A DNA stretch of 64,000 bases from Parapristionchus giblindavisi (GCA_943737045.1 CALSFV010000028.1:744001-808000); one strand, 5' to 3'. Counted from the stretch's first letter, positions 1 to 14,265 are shown. Notes: generated by a model not told the origin, from the letters alone. Numbers and translations are program-made.

Positions 1-93
1 TTCACTCTGATAAGACCAAAAGAATACCTGACATGAAAAAATTTTCGGCTAGACCCAGCGTGTCATATACCAAACGAAAGAGCAATATATTCT

Positions 94-261
94 GAATAAT
101 CTACACTTCAGTTCATGTCAAACTGTAATCTTGTGTTGATTCCACAATGCCCAAAGTACAAAAGTAGCTTTCACTCTGATAAAACCAAAAGAATACCTGA
201 CATGAAAAATTTTCTGCTAGACCCAGCGTGTCATATACCAAACGAAAGAGCAACAAATTCT
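94..261 (+). repeat. Half-unit A of the L satellite (168 bp), example copy
   Basis: Half A starts at GAATAATCTACAC and ends at the tail CATATACCAAACGAAAGAG followed by an A-rich stretch and TTCT. It is the same sequence that forms the free-standing S unit. The tail has the form ACCAAACGAAAGAG, unlike the ACCACGTGAAAGAG form typical of half B. The boundary is defined by alignment with half B: both halves begin GA-TA-T-T-CAC and both end GAAAGAGCA...TTCT. Confidence 0.85.
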
Positions 262-414
262 GAGCATTTTGCACGTTCCCATGTTGAACAACCGCCACTC
301 AAGCCGAATTAACATAATTGCCCTATGCATTTTTGGCATTAAAGAATTCGTGACACGTCAATGCTTTATCGAAACTTATCGTAGCTTATACCACGTGAAA
401 GAGCAAAAAATTCT
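262..414 (+). repeat. Half-unit B of the L satellite (153 bp), example copy
   Basis: This is the segment that makes L longer than S (321 minus 168 is 153). It begins GAGCATTTTGCACG (GAGTATTTTGCACG in most copies) and ends with a CATATACC..GAAAGAG tail. It is a diverged paralogue of half A. Over the 53 bp ending at CATATACC the two halves align without gaps at about 34 of 53 positions, counted by eye; both contain AAAGAAT..C.TGACA followed at equal distance by CATATACC. Most B copies carry CACGTG in the tail. All 128 B halves in the window follow an A half, and no B-B junction occurs. Confidence 0.85.
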
Positions 415-756
415 GAATAATCTACACTTCAGTTCACGTCAAACTGTAATATTGTGTTGATTCCACAATGCCCAAAGTACAAAAGTAGCTTTCACTCTGA
501 TAAGACCAAAAGAATACCTGACATGAAAAATTTTCTGCTACACCCAACGTGTCATATACCAAACGAAAGAGCAAAAAATTCTGAGTATTTTGCACGTTCC
601 CATGTTGAACAACGGCCACTTCAGCCGAATTAACAAAATTGAATTATGCATTTTTGGCAATAAAGAATTCGTGACACGTCAATGCTTTATCGAAACTTAT
701 CGTAGCATATACCGAACGAAAGAGCAAAAAATTCTGAATAATCTACACTTCAGTTC

Positions 757-924
757 ATGTCAAACTGTAATATTGTGTTGATTCCACAATGCCCAAAGTA
801 CAAAAGTAGCTTTCACTCTGATAAGACCAAAAGAATACCTGACATGAAAAATTTTCTGCTAGACCCAGCGTGTCATATACCAAACGAAAGAGCAAAAAAT
901 TCTGAATAATCTACACTTCAGTTC
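757..924 (+). repeat. S satellite unit (168 bp), example copy
   Basis: This is a free-standing A half: the unit start at 757 is followed by the next unit start at 925, with no B segment between. It ends ACCAAACGAAAGAGC and then GAATAATCTACAC, the start of the next unit. I count 110 S units in the window. Confidence 0.93.
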
Positions 925-2070
925 ATGTCAAACTGTAATCTTGTGTTGATTCCACAATGCCCAAAGTACAAAAGTAGCTTTCACTCTGATAAGACCAAAA
1001 GAATACCTGACATGAAAAATTTTCGGCTAGACCCAGCGTGTCATATACCAAACGAAAGAGCAATATATTCTGAATAATCTACACTTCAGTTCATGTCAAA
1101 CTGTAATCTTGTGTTGATTCCACAATGCCCAAAGTACAAAAGTAGCTTTCACTCTGATAAAACCAAAAGAATACCTGACATGAAAAATTTTCTGCTAGAC
1201 CCAGCGTGTCATATACCAAACGAAAGAGCAACAAATTCTGAGCATTTTGCACGTTCCCATGTTGAACAACCGCCACTCAAGCCGAATTAACATAATTGCC
1301 CTATGCATTTTTGGCATTAAAGAATTCGTGACACGTCAATGCTTTATCGAAACTTATCGTAGCTTATACCACGTGAAAGAGCAAAAAATTCTGAATAATC
1401 TACACTTCAGTTCATGTCAAACTGTAATATTGTGTTGATTCCACAATGCCCAAAGTACAAAAGTAGCTTTCACTCTGATAAGACCAAAAGAATACCTGAC
1501 ATGAAAAATTTTCTGCTACACCCAACGTGTCATATACCAAACGAAAGAGCAAAAAATTCTGAGTATTTTGCACGTTCCCATGTTGAACAACGGCCACTTC
1601 AGCCGAATTAACAAAATTGAATTATGCATTTTTGGCAATAAAGAATTCGTGACACGTCAATGCTTTATCGAAACTTATCGTAGCATATACCGAACGAAAG
1701 AGCAAAAAATTCTGAATAATCTACACTTCAGTTCATGTCAAACTGTAATATTGTGTTGATTCCACAATGCCCAAAGTACAAAAGTAGCTTTCACTCTGAT
1801 AAGACCAAAAGAATACCTGACATGAAAAATTTTCGGCTAGACCCAGCGTGTCATATACCAAACGAAAGAGCAAAAAATTCTGAATAATCTACACTTCAGT
1901 TCATGTCAAACTGTAATCTTGTGTTGATTCCACAATGCCCAAAGTACAAAAGTAGCTTTCACTCTGATAAGACCAAAAGAATACCTGACATGAAAAATTT
2001 TCGGCTAGACCCAGCGTGTCATATACCAAACGAAAGAGCAATATATTCTGAATAATCTACACTTCAGTTC

Positions 2071-4500
2071 ATGTCAAACTGTAATCTTGTGTTGATTCCA
2101 CAATGCCCAAAGTACAAAAGTAGCTTTCACTCTGATAAATCCAAAAGAATACCTGACATGAAAAATTTTCTGCTAGACCCAGCGTGTCATATACCAAACG
2201 AAAGAGCAACAAATTCTGAGCATTTTGCACGTTCCCATGTTGAACAACCGCCACTCAAGCCGAATTAACATAATTGCCCTATGCATTTTTGGCATTAAAG
2301 AATTCGTGACACGTCAATGCTTTATCGAAACTTATCGTAGCATATACCACGTGAAAGAGCAAAAAATTCTGAATAATCTACACTTCAGTTCATGTCAAAC
2401 TGTAATATTGTGTTGATTCCACAATGCCCAAAGTACAAAAGTAGCTTTCAATCTGATAAGACCAAAAGAATACCTGACATGAAAAATTTTCTGCTACACC
2501 CAACGTGTCATATACCAAACGAAAGAGCAAAAAATTCTGAGTATTTTGCACGTTCCCATGTTGAACAACGGCCACTTCAGCCGAATTAACAAAATTGAAT
2601 TATGCATTTTTGGCAATAAAGAATTCGTGACACGTCAATGCTTTATCGAAACTTATCGTAGCATATACCGAACGAAAGAGCAAAAAATTCTGAATAATCT
2701 ACACTTCAGTTCATGTCAAACTGTAATATTGTGTTGATTCCACAATGCCCAAAGTACAAAAGTAGCTTTCACTCTGATAAGACCAAAAGAATACCTGACA
2801 TGAAAAATTTTCTGCTAGACCCAGCGTGTCATATACCAAACGAAAGAGCAAAAAATTCTGAATAATCTACACTTCAGTTCATGTCAAACTGTAATCTTGT
2901 GTTGATTCCACAATGCCCAAAGTACAAAAGTAGCTTTCACTCTGATAAATCCAAAAGAATACCTGACATGAAAAATTTTCTGCTATACCCAGCGTGTCAT
3001 ATACCAAACGAAAGAGCAACAAATTCTGAGTATTTTGCACGTTCCCATGTTGAACAACGGCCACTCAAGCCGAATTAACATAATTGCCCTATGCATTTTT
3101 GGCATTAAAGAATTCGTGACACGTCAATGCTTTATCGAAACTTATCGTAGCATATACCACGTGAAAGAGCAAAAAATTCTGAATAATCCACACTTCAGTT
3201 CATGTCAAACTGTAATATTGTGTTGATTCCACAATGCCCAAAGTACAAAAGTAGCTTTCACTCTGATAAGACCAAAAGAATACCTGACATGAAAAATTTT
3301 CTGCTACACCCAGCGTGTCATATACCAAACGAAAGAGCAAAAAATTCTGAGTATTTTGCACGTTCCCATGTTGAACAACGGCCACTTCAGCCGAATTAAC
3401 AAAATTGAATTATGCATTTTTGGAAATAAAGAATTCGTGACACGTCAATGCTTTATCGAAACTTATCGTAGCATATACCGAACGAAAGAGCAAAAAATTC
3501 TGAATAATCTACACTTCAGTTCATGTCAAACTGTAATCTTGTGTTGATTCCACAATGCCCAAAGTACAAAAGTAGCTTTCACTCTGATAAGACCAAAAGA
3601 ATACCTGACATGAAAAATTTTCTGCTAGACCCAGCGTGTCATATACCAAACGAAAGAGCAAAAAATTCTGAATAATCTACACTTCAGTTCATGTCAAACT
3701 GTAATCTTGTGTTGATTCCACAATGCCCAAAGTACAAAAGTAGCTTTCACTCTGATAAATCCAAAAGAATACCTGACATGAAAAATTTTCTGCTATACCC
3801 AGCGTGTCATATACCAAACGAAAGAGCAACAAATTCTGAGTATTTTGCACGTTCCCATGTTGAACAACGGCCACTCAAGCCGAATTAACATAATTGCCCT
3901 ATGCATTTTTGGCATTAAAGAATTCGTGACACGTCAATGCTTTATCGAAACTTATCGTAGCATATACCACGTGAAAGAGCAAAAAATTCTGAATAATCCA
4001 CACTTCAGTTCATGTCAAACTGTAATATTGTGTTGATTCCACAATGCCCAAAGTACAAAAGTAGCTTTCACTCTGATAAGACCAAAAGAATACCTGACAT
4101 GAAAAATTTTCTGCTACACCCAGCGTGTCATATACCAAACGAAAGAGCAAAAAATTCTGAGTATTTTGCACGTTCCCATGTTGAACAACGGCCACTTCAG
4201 CCGAATTAACAAAATTGAATTATGCATTTTTGGAAATAAAGAATTCGTGACACGTCAATGCTTTATCGAAACTTATCGTAGCATATACCGAACGAAAGAG
4301 CAAAAAATTCTGAATAATCTACACTTCAGTTCATGTCAAACTGTAATCTTGTGTTGATTCCACAATGCCCAAAGTACAAAAGTAGCTTTCACTCTGATAA
4401 GACCAAAAGAATACCTGACATGAAAAATTTTCTGCTAGACCCAGCGTGTCATATACCAAACGAAAGAGCAATATATTCTGAATAATCTACACTTCAGTTC
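2071..4500 (+). repeat. 810-bp higher-order repeat, L-L-S, three copies
   Basis: Unit order L-L-S begins at 2071, 2881 and 3691. The second and third copies share private variants: GCTATACCCAGCG in the first L, AATAATCCACAC at the following junction, and TTTGGAAATAAAG in the second L. They look essentially identical. The first copy carries GAGCATTTTG and ACAACCGCC instead, so it joins an older block to a recently duplicated pair. Confidence 0.88.
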
Positions 4501-7500
4501 ATGTCAAACTGTAATCTTGTGTTGATTCCACAATGCCCAAAGTACAAAAGTAGCTTTCACTCTGATAAAACCAAAAGAATACCTGACATGAAAAATTTTC
4601 TGCTAGACCCAGCGTGTCATATACCAAACGAAAGAGCAACAAATTCTGAGCATTTTGCACGTTCCCATGTTGAACAACCGCCACTCAAGCCGAATTAACA
4701 TAATTGCCCTATGCATTTTTGGCATTAAAGAATTCGTGACACGTCAATGCTTTATCGAAACTTATCGTAGCATATACCACGTGAAAGAGCAAAAAATTCT
4801 GAATAATCTACACTTCAGTTCATGTCGAACTGTAATATTGTGTTGATTCCACAATGCCCAAAGTACAAAAGTAGCTTTCACTCTGATAAGACCAAAAGAA
4901 TACCTGACATGAAAAATTTTCTGCTACACCCAACGTGTCATATACCAAACGAAAGAGCAAAAAATTCTGAGTATTTTGCACGTTCCCATGTTGAACAACG
5001 GCCACTTCAGCCGAATTAACAAAATTGAATTATGCATTTTTGGCAATAAAGAATTCGTGACACGTCAATGCTTTATCGAAACTTATCGTAGCATATACCG
5101 AACGAAAGAGCAAAAAATTCTGAATAATCTACACTTCAGTTCATGTCAAACTGTAATATTGTGTTGATTCCACAATGCCCAAAGTACAAAAGTAGCTTTC
5201 ACTCTGATAAGACCAAAAGAATACCTGACATGAAAAATTTTCTGCTAGACCCAGCGTGTCATATACCAAACGAAAGAGCAACAAATTCTGAGCATTTTGC
5301 ACGTTCCCATGTTGAACAACCGCCACTCAAGCCGAATTAACATAATTGCCCTATGCATTTTTGGCATTAAAGAATTCGTGACACGTCAATGCTTTATCGA
5401 AACTTATCGTAGCATATACCACGTGAAAGAGCAAAAAATTCTGAATAATCTACACTTCAGTTCATGTCAAACTGTAATATTGTGTTGATTCCACAATGCC
5501 CAAAGTACAAAAGTAGCTTTCACTCTGATAAGACCAAAAGAATACCTGACATGAAAAATTTTCTGCTACACCCAACGTGTCATATACCAAACGAAAGAGC
5601 AAAAAATTCTGAGTATTTTGCACGTTCCCATGTTGAACAACGGCCACTTCAGCCGAATTAACAAAATTGAATTATGCATTTTTGGCAATAAAGAATTCGT
5701 GACACGTCAATGCTTTATCGAAACTTATCGTAGCATATACCGAACGAAAGAGCAAAAAATTCTGAATAATCTACACTTCAGTTCATGTCAAACTGTAATA
5801 TTGTGTTGATTCCACAATGCCCAAAGTACAAAAGTAGCTTTCACTCTGATAAGACCAAAAGAATACCTGACATGAAAAATTTTCTGCTAGACCCAGCGTG
5901 TCATATACCAAACGAAAGAGCAAAGAATTCTGAATAATCTACACTTCAGTTCATGTCAAACTGTAATCTTGTGTTGATTCCACAATGCCCAAAGTACAAA
6001 AGTAGCTTTCACTCTGATAAATCCAAAAGAATACCTGACATGAAAAATTTTCTGCTAGACCCAGCGTGTCATATACCAAACGAAAGAGCAACAAATTCTG
6101 AGTATTTTGCACGTTCCCATGTTGAACAACGGCCACTCAAGCCGAATTAACATAATTGCCCTATGCATTTTTGGCATTAAAGAATTCGTGACACGTCAAT
6201 GCTTTATCGAAACTTATCGTAGCATATACCACGTGAAAGAGCAAAAAATTCTGAATAATCTACACTTCAGTTCATGTCAAACTGTAATATTGTGTTGATT
6301 CCACAATGCCCAAAGTACAAAAGTAGCTTTCACTCTGATAAGACCAAAAGAATACCTGACATGAAAAATTTTCTGCTAGACCCAGCGTGTCATATACCAA
6401 ACGAAAGAGCAAAAAATTCTGAATAATCTACACTTCAGTTCATGTCAAACTGTAATCTTGTGTTGATTCCACAATGCCCAAAGTACAAAAGTAGCTTTCA
6501 CTCTGATAAATCCAAAAGAATACCTGACATGAAAAATTTTCTGCTAGACCCAGCGTGTCATATACCAAACGAAAGAGCAACAAATTCTGAGTATTTTGCA
6601 CGTTCCCATGTTGAACAACGGCCACTTCAGCCGAATTAACAAAATTGAATTATGCATTTTTGGCAATAAAGAATTCGTGACACGTCAATGCTTTATCGAA
6701 ACTTATCGTAGCATATACCGAACGAAAGAGCAAAAAATTCTGAATAATCTACACTTCAGTTCATGTCAAACTGTAATATTGTGTTGATTCCACAATGCCC
6801 AAAGTACAAAAGTAGCTTTCACTCTGATAAGACCAAAAGAATACCTGACATGAAAAATTTTCTGCTAGACCCAGCGTGTCATATACCAAACGAAAGAGCA
6901 AAAAATTCTGAATAATCTACACTTCAGTTCATGTCAAACTGTAATCTTGTGTTGATTCCACAATGCCCAAAGTACAAAAGTAGCTTTCACTCTGATAAAT
7001 CCAAAAGAATACCTGACATGAAAAATTTTCTGCTAGACCCAGCGTGTCATATACCAAACGAAAGAGCAACAAATTCTGAGTATTTTGCACGTTCCCATGT
7101 TGAACAACGGCCACTCAAGCCGAATTAACATAATTGCTTTATGCATTTTTGGCATTAAAGAATTCGTGACACGTCAATGCTTTATCGAAACTTATCGTAG
7201 CATATACCACGTGAAAGAGCAAAAAATTCTGAATAATCTACACTTCAGTTCATGTCAAACTGTAATATTGTGTTGATTCCACAATGCCCAAAGTACAAAA
7301 GTAGCTTTCACTCTGATAAGACCAAAAGAATACCTGACATGAAAAATTTTCTGCTACACCCAGCGTGTCATATACCAAACGAAAGAGCAATATATTCTGA
7401 ATAATCTACACTTCAGTTCATGTCAAACTGTAATCTTGTGTTGATTCCACAATGCCCAAAGTACAAAAGTAGCTTTCACTCTGATAAAACCAAAAGAATA

Positions 7501-10500
7501 CCTGACATGAAAAATTTTCTGCTAGACCCAGCGTGTCATATACCAAACGAAAGAGAAAATAATTCTGAGTATTTTGCACGTTCCCATGTTGAACAACGGC
7601 CACTTCAGCCGAATTAACAAAATTGAATTATGCATTTTTGGCAATAAAGAATTCGTGACACGTCAATGCTTTATCGAAACTTATCGTAGCATATACCACG
7701 AGAAAGAGCAAAACATTCTGAATAATCTACACTTCAGTTCATGTCAAACTGTAATATTGTGTTGATTCCACAATGCCCAAAGTACAAAAGTAGCTTTCAC
7801 TCTGATAAGACCAAAAGAATACCTGACATGAAAAATTTTCTGCTACACCCAGCGTGTCATATACCAAACGAAAGAGCAACAAATTCTGAGTATTTTGCAC
7901 GTTCCCATGTTGAACAACGGCCACTCAAGCCGAATTAACATAATTGCCCTATGCATTTTTGGCATTAAAGAATTCGTGACACGTCAATGCTTTATCGAAA
8001 CTTATCGTAGCATATACCACGTGAAAGAGCAAAAAATTCTGAATAATCTACACTTCAGTTCATGTCAAACTGTAATATTGTGTTGATTCCACAATGCCCA
8101 AAGTACAAAAGTAGCTTTCACTCTGATAAGACCAAAAGAATACCTGACATGAAAAATTTTCTGCTAGACCCAGAGTGTCATATACCAAACGAAAGAGCAA
8201 TATATTCTGAATAATCTACACTTCAGTTCATGTCAAACTGTAATCTTGTGTTGATTCCACAATGCCCAAAGTACAAAAGTAGCTTTCACTCTGATAAAAC
8301 CAAAAGAATACCTGACATGAAAAATTTTCTGCTAGACCCAGCGTGTCATATACCAAACGAAAGAGCAAAAAATTCTGAGTATTTTGCACGTTCCCATGTT
8401 GAACAACGGCCACTTCAGCCGAATTAACAAAATTGAATTATGCATTTTTGGCAATAAAGAATTCGTGACACGTCAATGCTTTATCGAAACTTATCGTAGC
8501 ATATACCACGAGAAAGAGCAAAACATTCTGAATAATCTACACTTCAGTTCATGTCAAACTGTAATATTGTGTTGATTCCACAATGCCCAAAGTACAAAAG
8601 TAGCTTTCACTCTGATAAGACCAAAAGAATACCTGACATGAAAAATTTTCTGCTAGACCCAGAGTGTCATATACCAAACGAAAGAGCAATATATTCTGAA
8701 TAATCTACACTTCAGTTCATGTCAAACTGTAATCTTGTGTTGATTCCACAATGCCCAAAGTACAAAAGTAGCTTTCACTCTGATAAAACCAAAAGAATAC
8801 CTGACATGAAAAATTTTCTGCTAGACCCAGCGTGTCATATACCAAACGAAAGAGCAAAAAATTCTGAGTATTTTGCACGTTCCCATGTTGAACAACGGCC
8901 ACTTCAGCCGAATTAACAAAATTGAATTATGCATTTTTGGCAATAAAGAATTCGTGACACGTCAATGCTTTATCGAAACTTATCGTAGCATATACCACGA
9001 GAAAGAGCAAAACATTCTGAATAATCTACACTTCAGTTCATGTCAAACTGTAATATTGTGTTGATTCCACAATGCCCAAAGTACAAAAGTAGCTTTCACT
9101 CTGATAAGACCAAAAGAATACCTGACATGAAAAATTTTCTGCTAGACCCAGAGTGTCATATACCAAACGAAAGAGCAATATATTCTGAATAATCTACACT
9201 TCAGTTCATGTCAAACTGTAATCTTGTGTTGATTCCACAATGCCCAAAGTACAAAAGTAGCTTTCACTCTGATAAGACCAAAAGAATACCTGACATGAAA
9301 AAATTTCTGCTAGACCCAGCGTGTCATATACCAAACGAAAGAGCAACAAATTCTGAGCATTTTGCACGTTCCCATGTTGAACAACCGCCACTCAAGCCGA
9401 ATTAACATAATTGCCCTATGCATTTTTGGCAATAAAGAATTCGTGACACGTCAATGCTTTATCGAAACTTATCGTAGCATATACCACGAGAAAGAGCAAA
9501 ACATTCTGAATAATCTACACTTCAGTTCATGTCAAACTGTAATATTGTGTTGATTCCACAATGCCCAAAGTACAAAAGTAGCTTTCACTCTGATAAGACC
9601 AAAAGAATACCTGACATGAAATATTTTCTGCTAGACCCAGAGTGTCATATACCAAACGAAAGAGCAATATATTCTGAATAATCTACACTTCAGTTCATGT
9701 CAAACTGTAATCTTGTGTTGATTCCACAATGCCCAAAGTACAAAAGTAGCTTTCACTCTGATAAGACCAAAAGAATACCTGACATGAAAAATTTTCTGCT
9801 AGACCCAGCGTGTCATATACCAAACGAAAGAGCAACAAATTCTGAGCATTTTGCACGTTCCCATGTTGAACAACCGCCACTCAAGCCGAATTAACATAAT
9901 TGCCCTATGCATTTTTGGCATTAAAGAATTCGTGACACGTCAATGCTTTATCGAAACTTATCGTAGCATATACCACGTGAAAGAGCAAAAAATTCTGAAT
10001 AATCTACACTTCAGTTCATGTCAAACTGTAATATTGTGTTGATTCCACAATGCCCAAAGTACAAAAGTAGCTTTCACTCTGATAAGACCAAAAGAATACC
10101 TGACATGAAAAATTTTCTGCTACACCCAACGTGTCATATACCAAACGAAAGAGCAAAAAATTCTGAGTATTTTGCACGTTCCCATGTTGAACAACGGCCA
10201 CTTCAGCCGAATTAACAAAATTGAATTATGCATTTTTGGCAATAAAGAATTCGTGACACGTCAATGCTTTATCGAAACTTATCGTAGCATATACCGAACG
10301 AAAGAGCAAAAAATTCTGAATAATCTACACTTCAGTTCATGTCAAACTGTAATATTGTGTTGATTCCACAATGCCCAAAGTACAAAAGTAGCTTTCACTC
10401 TGATAAGAACAAAAGAATACCTGACATGAAAAAGTTTCTGCTAGACCCAGAGTGTCATATACCAAACGAAAGAGCAATATATTATGAATAATCTACACTT

Positions 10501-11316
10501 CAGTTCATGTCAAACTGTAATCTTGTGTTGATTCCACAATGCCCAAAGTACAAAAGTAGCTTTCACTCTGATAAAACCAAAAGTATACCTGACATGAAAA
10601 ATTTTCTGCTAGACCCAGCGTGTCATATACCAAACGAAAGAGCAAAAAATTCTGAGTATTTTGCACGTTCCCATGTTGAACAACGGCCACTTCAGCCGAA
10701 TTAACAAAATTGAATTATGCATTTTTGGCAATAAAGAATTCGTGACACGTCAATGCTTTATCGAAACTTATCGTAGCATATACCACGAGAAAGAGCAAAA
10801 CATTCTGAATAATCTACACTTCAGTTCATGTCAAACTGTAATATTGTGTTGATTCCACAATGCCCAAAGTACAAAAGTAGCTTTCACTCTGATAAGACCA
10901 AAAGAATACCTGACATGAAAAATTTTCTGCTACACCCAGCGTGTCATATACCAAACGAAAGAGCAACAAATTCTGAGTATTTTGCACGTTCCCATGTTGA
11001 ACAACGGCCACTCAAGCCGAATTAACATAATTGCCCTATGCATTTTTGGCATTAAAGAATTCGTGACACGTCAATGCTTTATCGAAACTTATCGTAGCAT
11101 ATACCACGTGAAAGAGCAAAAAATTCTGAATAATCTACACTTCAGTTCATGTCAAACTGTAATATTGTGTTGATTCCACAATGCCCAAAGTACAAAAGTA
11201 GCTTTCACTCTGATAAGACCAAAAGAATACCTGACATGAAAAATTTTCTGCTAGACCCAGAGTGTCATATACCAAACGAAAGAGCAATATATTCTGAATA
11301 ATCTACACTTCAGTTC
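4501..11316 (+). repeat. Mixed L/S region with 489-bp L-S blocks
   Basis: Four L units in a row (4501-5784) are followed by an S. Three L-S blocks of 489 bp start at 5953, 6442 and 6931, and three more at 8230, 8719 and 9208. L-L-S blocks start at 7420, 9697 and 10507. In 8230-9696 the L tail has the variant CCACGAGAAAGAGCAAAACATTCT, and the S tail has CCCAGAGTGTC followed by CAATATATTCT, which marks these copies as one amplified family. The same family recurs at 18820-23541. Confidence 0.85.
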
Positions 11317-13776
11317 ATGTCAAACTGTAATCTTGTGTTGATTCCACAATGCCCAAAGTACAAAAGTAGCTTTCACTCTGATAAGACCAAAAGAATACCT
11401 GACATGAAAAATTTTCTGCTAGACCCAGCGTGTCATATACCAAACGAAAGAGCAAAAAATTCTGAGTAGTTTGCACCTCCCCATGTTGAACAACGGCCAC
11501 TTCAGCCGAATTAACATAATTGTCCTATGCATTTTTGGCATTAAAGAATTCGTGACACGTCAATGCTTTATCGAAACTTATCGTAGCATATACCACGTGA
11601 AAGAGCAAGAAATTCTGAATAATCTACACTTCAGTTCATGTCAAACTGTAATCTTGTGTTGATTCCACAATGCCCAAAGTACAAAAGTAGCTTTCACTCT
11701 GATAAGACCAAAAGAATACCTGACATGAAAAATTTTCTGCTAGACCCAGCGTGTCATATACCAAACGAAAGAGCAAAAAATTCTGAATAATCTACACTTC
11801 AGTTCATGTCAAACTGTAATATTGTGTTGATTCCACAATGCCCAAAGTACAAAAGTAGCTTTCACTCTGATAAGACCAAAAGAATACCTGACATGAAAAA
11901 TTTTCTGCTAGACCCAGCGTGTCATATACCAAACGAAAGAGCAAAAAATTCTGAATAATCTACACTTCAGTTCATGTCAAACTGTAATCTTGTGTTGATT
12001 CCACAATGCCCAAAGTACAAAAGTAGCTTTCACTCTGATAAATCCAAAAGAATACCTGACATGAAAAATTTTCTGCTAGACCCAGCGTGTCATATACCAA
12101 ACGAAAGAGCAACAAATTCTGAGTATTTTGCACGTTCCCATGTTGAACAACGGCCACTCAAGCCGAATTAACATAATTGCCCTATGCATTTTTGGCATTA
12201 AAGAATTCGTGACACGTCAATGCTTTATCGAAACTTATCGTAGCATATACCACGTGAAAGAGCAAAAAATTCTGAATAATCTACACTTCAGTTCATGTCA
12301 AACTGTAATATTGTGTTGATTCCACAATGCCCAAAGTACAAAAGTAGCTTTCACTCTGATAAGACCAAAAGAATACCTGACATGAAAAATTTTCTGCTAG
12401 ACCCAGAGTGTCATATACCAAACGAAAGAGCAATATATTCTGAATAATCTACACTTCAGTTCATGTCAAACTGTAATCTTGTGTTGATTCCACAATGCCC
12501 AAAGTACAAAAGTAGCTTTCACTCTGATAAGACCAAAAGAATACCTGACATGAAAAATTTTCTGCTAGACCCAGCGTGTCATATACCAAACGAAAGAGCA
12601 AAAAATTCTGAGTAGTTTGCACCTCCCCATGTTGAACAACGGCCACTTCAGCCGAATTAACATAATTGTCCTATGCATTTTTGGCATTAAAGAATTCGTG
12701 ACACGTCAATGCTTTATCGAAACTTATCGTAGCATATACCACGTGAAAGAGCAAAAAATTCTGAATAATCTACACTTCAGTTCATGTCAAACTGTAATCT
12801 TGTGTTGATTCCACAATGCCCAAAGTACAAAAGTAGCTTTCACTCTGATAAGACCAAAAGAATACCTGACATGAAAAATTTTCTGCTAGACCCAGCGTGT
12901 CATATACCAAACGAAAGAGCAAAAAATTCTGAATAATCTACACTTCAGTTCATGTCAAACTGTAATATTGTGTTGATTCCACAATGCCCAAAGTACAAAA
13001 GTAGCTTTCACTCTGATAAGACCAAAAGAATACCTGACATGAAAAATTTTCTGCTAGACCCAGCGTGTCATATACCAAACGAAAGAGCAAAAAATTCTGA
13101 ATAATCTACACTTCAGTTCATGTCAAACTGTAATCTTGTGTTGATTCCACAATGCCCAAAGTACAAAAGTAGCTTTCACTCTGATAAATCCAAAAGAATA
13201 CCTGACATGAAAAATTTTCTGCTAGACCCAGCGTGTCATATACCAAACGAAAGAGCAACAAATTCTGAGTATTTTGCACGTTCCCATGTTGAACAACGGC
13301 CACTCAAGCCGAATTAACATAATTGCCCTATGCATTTTTGGCATTAAAGAATTCGTGACACGTCAATGCTTTATCGAAACTTATCGTAGCATATACCACG
13401 TGAAAGAGCAAAAAATTCTGAATAATCTACACTTCAGTTCATGTCAAACTGTAATATTGTGTTGATTCCACAATGCCCAAAGTACAAAAGTAGCTTTCAC
13501 TCTGATAAGACCAAAAGAATACCTGACATGAAAAATTTTCTGCTAGACCCAGCGTGTCATATACCAAACGAAAGAGCAAAAAATTCTGAATAATCTACAC
13601 TTCAGTTCATGTCAAACTGTAATATTGTGTTGATTCCACAATGCCCAAAGTACAAAAGTAGCTTTCACTCTGATAAGACCAAAAGAATACCTGACATGAA
13701 AAATTTTCTGCTACACCCAACGTGTCATATACCAAACGAAAGAGCAAAAAATTCTGAATAATCTACACTTCAGTTC
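11317..13776 (+). repeat. 1146-bp higher-order repeat, L-S-S-L-S, two copies plus one S
   Basis: Unit starts 11317, 11638, 11806, 11974 and 12295 recur at 12463, 12784, 12952, 13120 and 13441 (shift 1146 bp, two L plus three S). An extra S follows at 13609. The first L of each block carries a B-half variant, GAGTAGTTTGCACCTCCCC, in which TAT became TAG. The L at 11974 and 13120 carries GATAAATCCAAAAG. These linked markers show that the block moved as a whole. Confidence 0.87.
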
Positions 13777-14265
13777 ATGTCAAACTGTAATATTGTGTTG
13801 ATTCCACAATGCCCAAAGTACAAAAGTAGCTTTCAATCTGATAAGACCAAAAGAATACCTGACATGAAAAATTTTCTGCTACACCCAACGTGTCATATAC
13901 CAAACGAAAGAGCAAAAAATTCTGAGTATTTTGCACGTTCCCATGTTGAACAACGGCCACTTCAGCCGAATTAACAAAATTGAATTATGCATTTTTGGCA
14001 ATAAAGAATTCGTGACACGTCAATGCTTTATCGAAACTTATCGTAGCATATACCGAACGAAAGAGCAAAAAATTCTGAATAATCTACACTTCAGTTCATG
14101 TCAAACTGTAATATTGTGTTGATTCCACAATGCCCAAAGTACAAAAGTAGCTTTCACTCTGATAAGAACAAAAGAATACCTGACATGAAAAAGTTTCTGC
14201 TAGACCCAGAGTGTCATATACCAAACGAAAGAGCAATATATTCTGAATAATCTACACTTCAGTTC

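Larger units (their letters stand above)
115..2070 (+). repeat. 978-bp higher-order repeat, L-L-S-S, two copies
   Basis: Unit starts at 115, 436, 757 and 925 recur at 1093, 1414, 1735 and 1903, a shift of 978 bp (two L plus two S). Private variants travel with the block. TTTTCGGCTAG and CAATATATTCT mark the fourth unit in both copies, and GAGCATTTTGCACG with ACAACCGCCAC marks the first L. A few substitutions separate the copies, for example TTTTCTGCTAG at about 850 against TTTTCGGCTAG at about 1830. A third partial copy appears to begin at 2071. Confidence 0.9.

Noticed and set aside
348..364. Possible CENP-B box around ATTCGTGACACGTCAAT in half B
   Set aside because: TTCG and the central A fit the consensus, but the required CGGG near the end is absent in all copies that I looked at.
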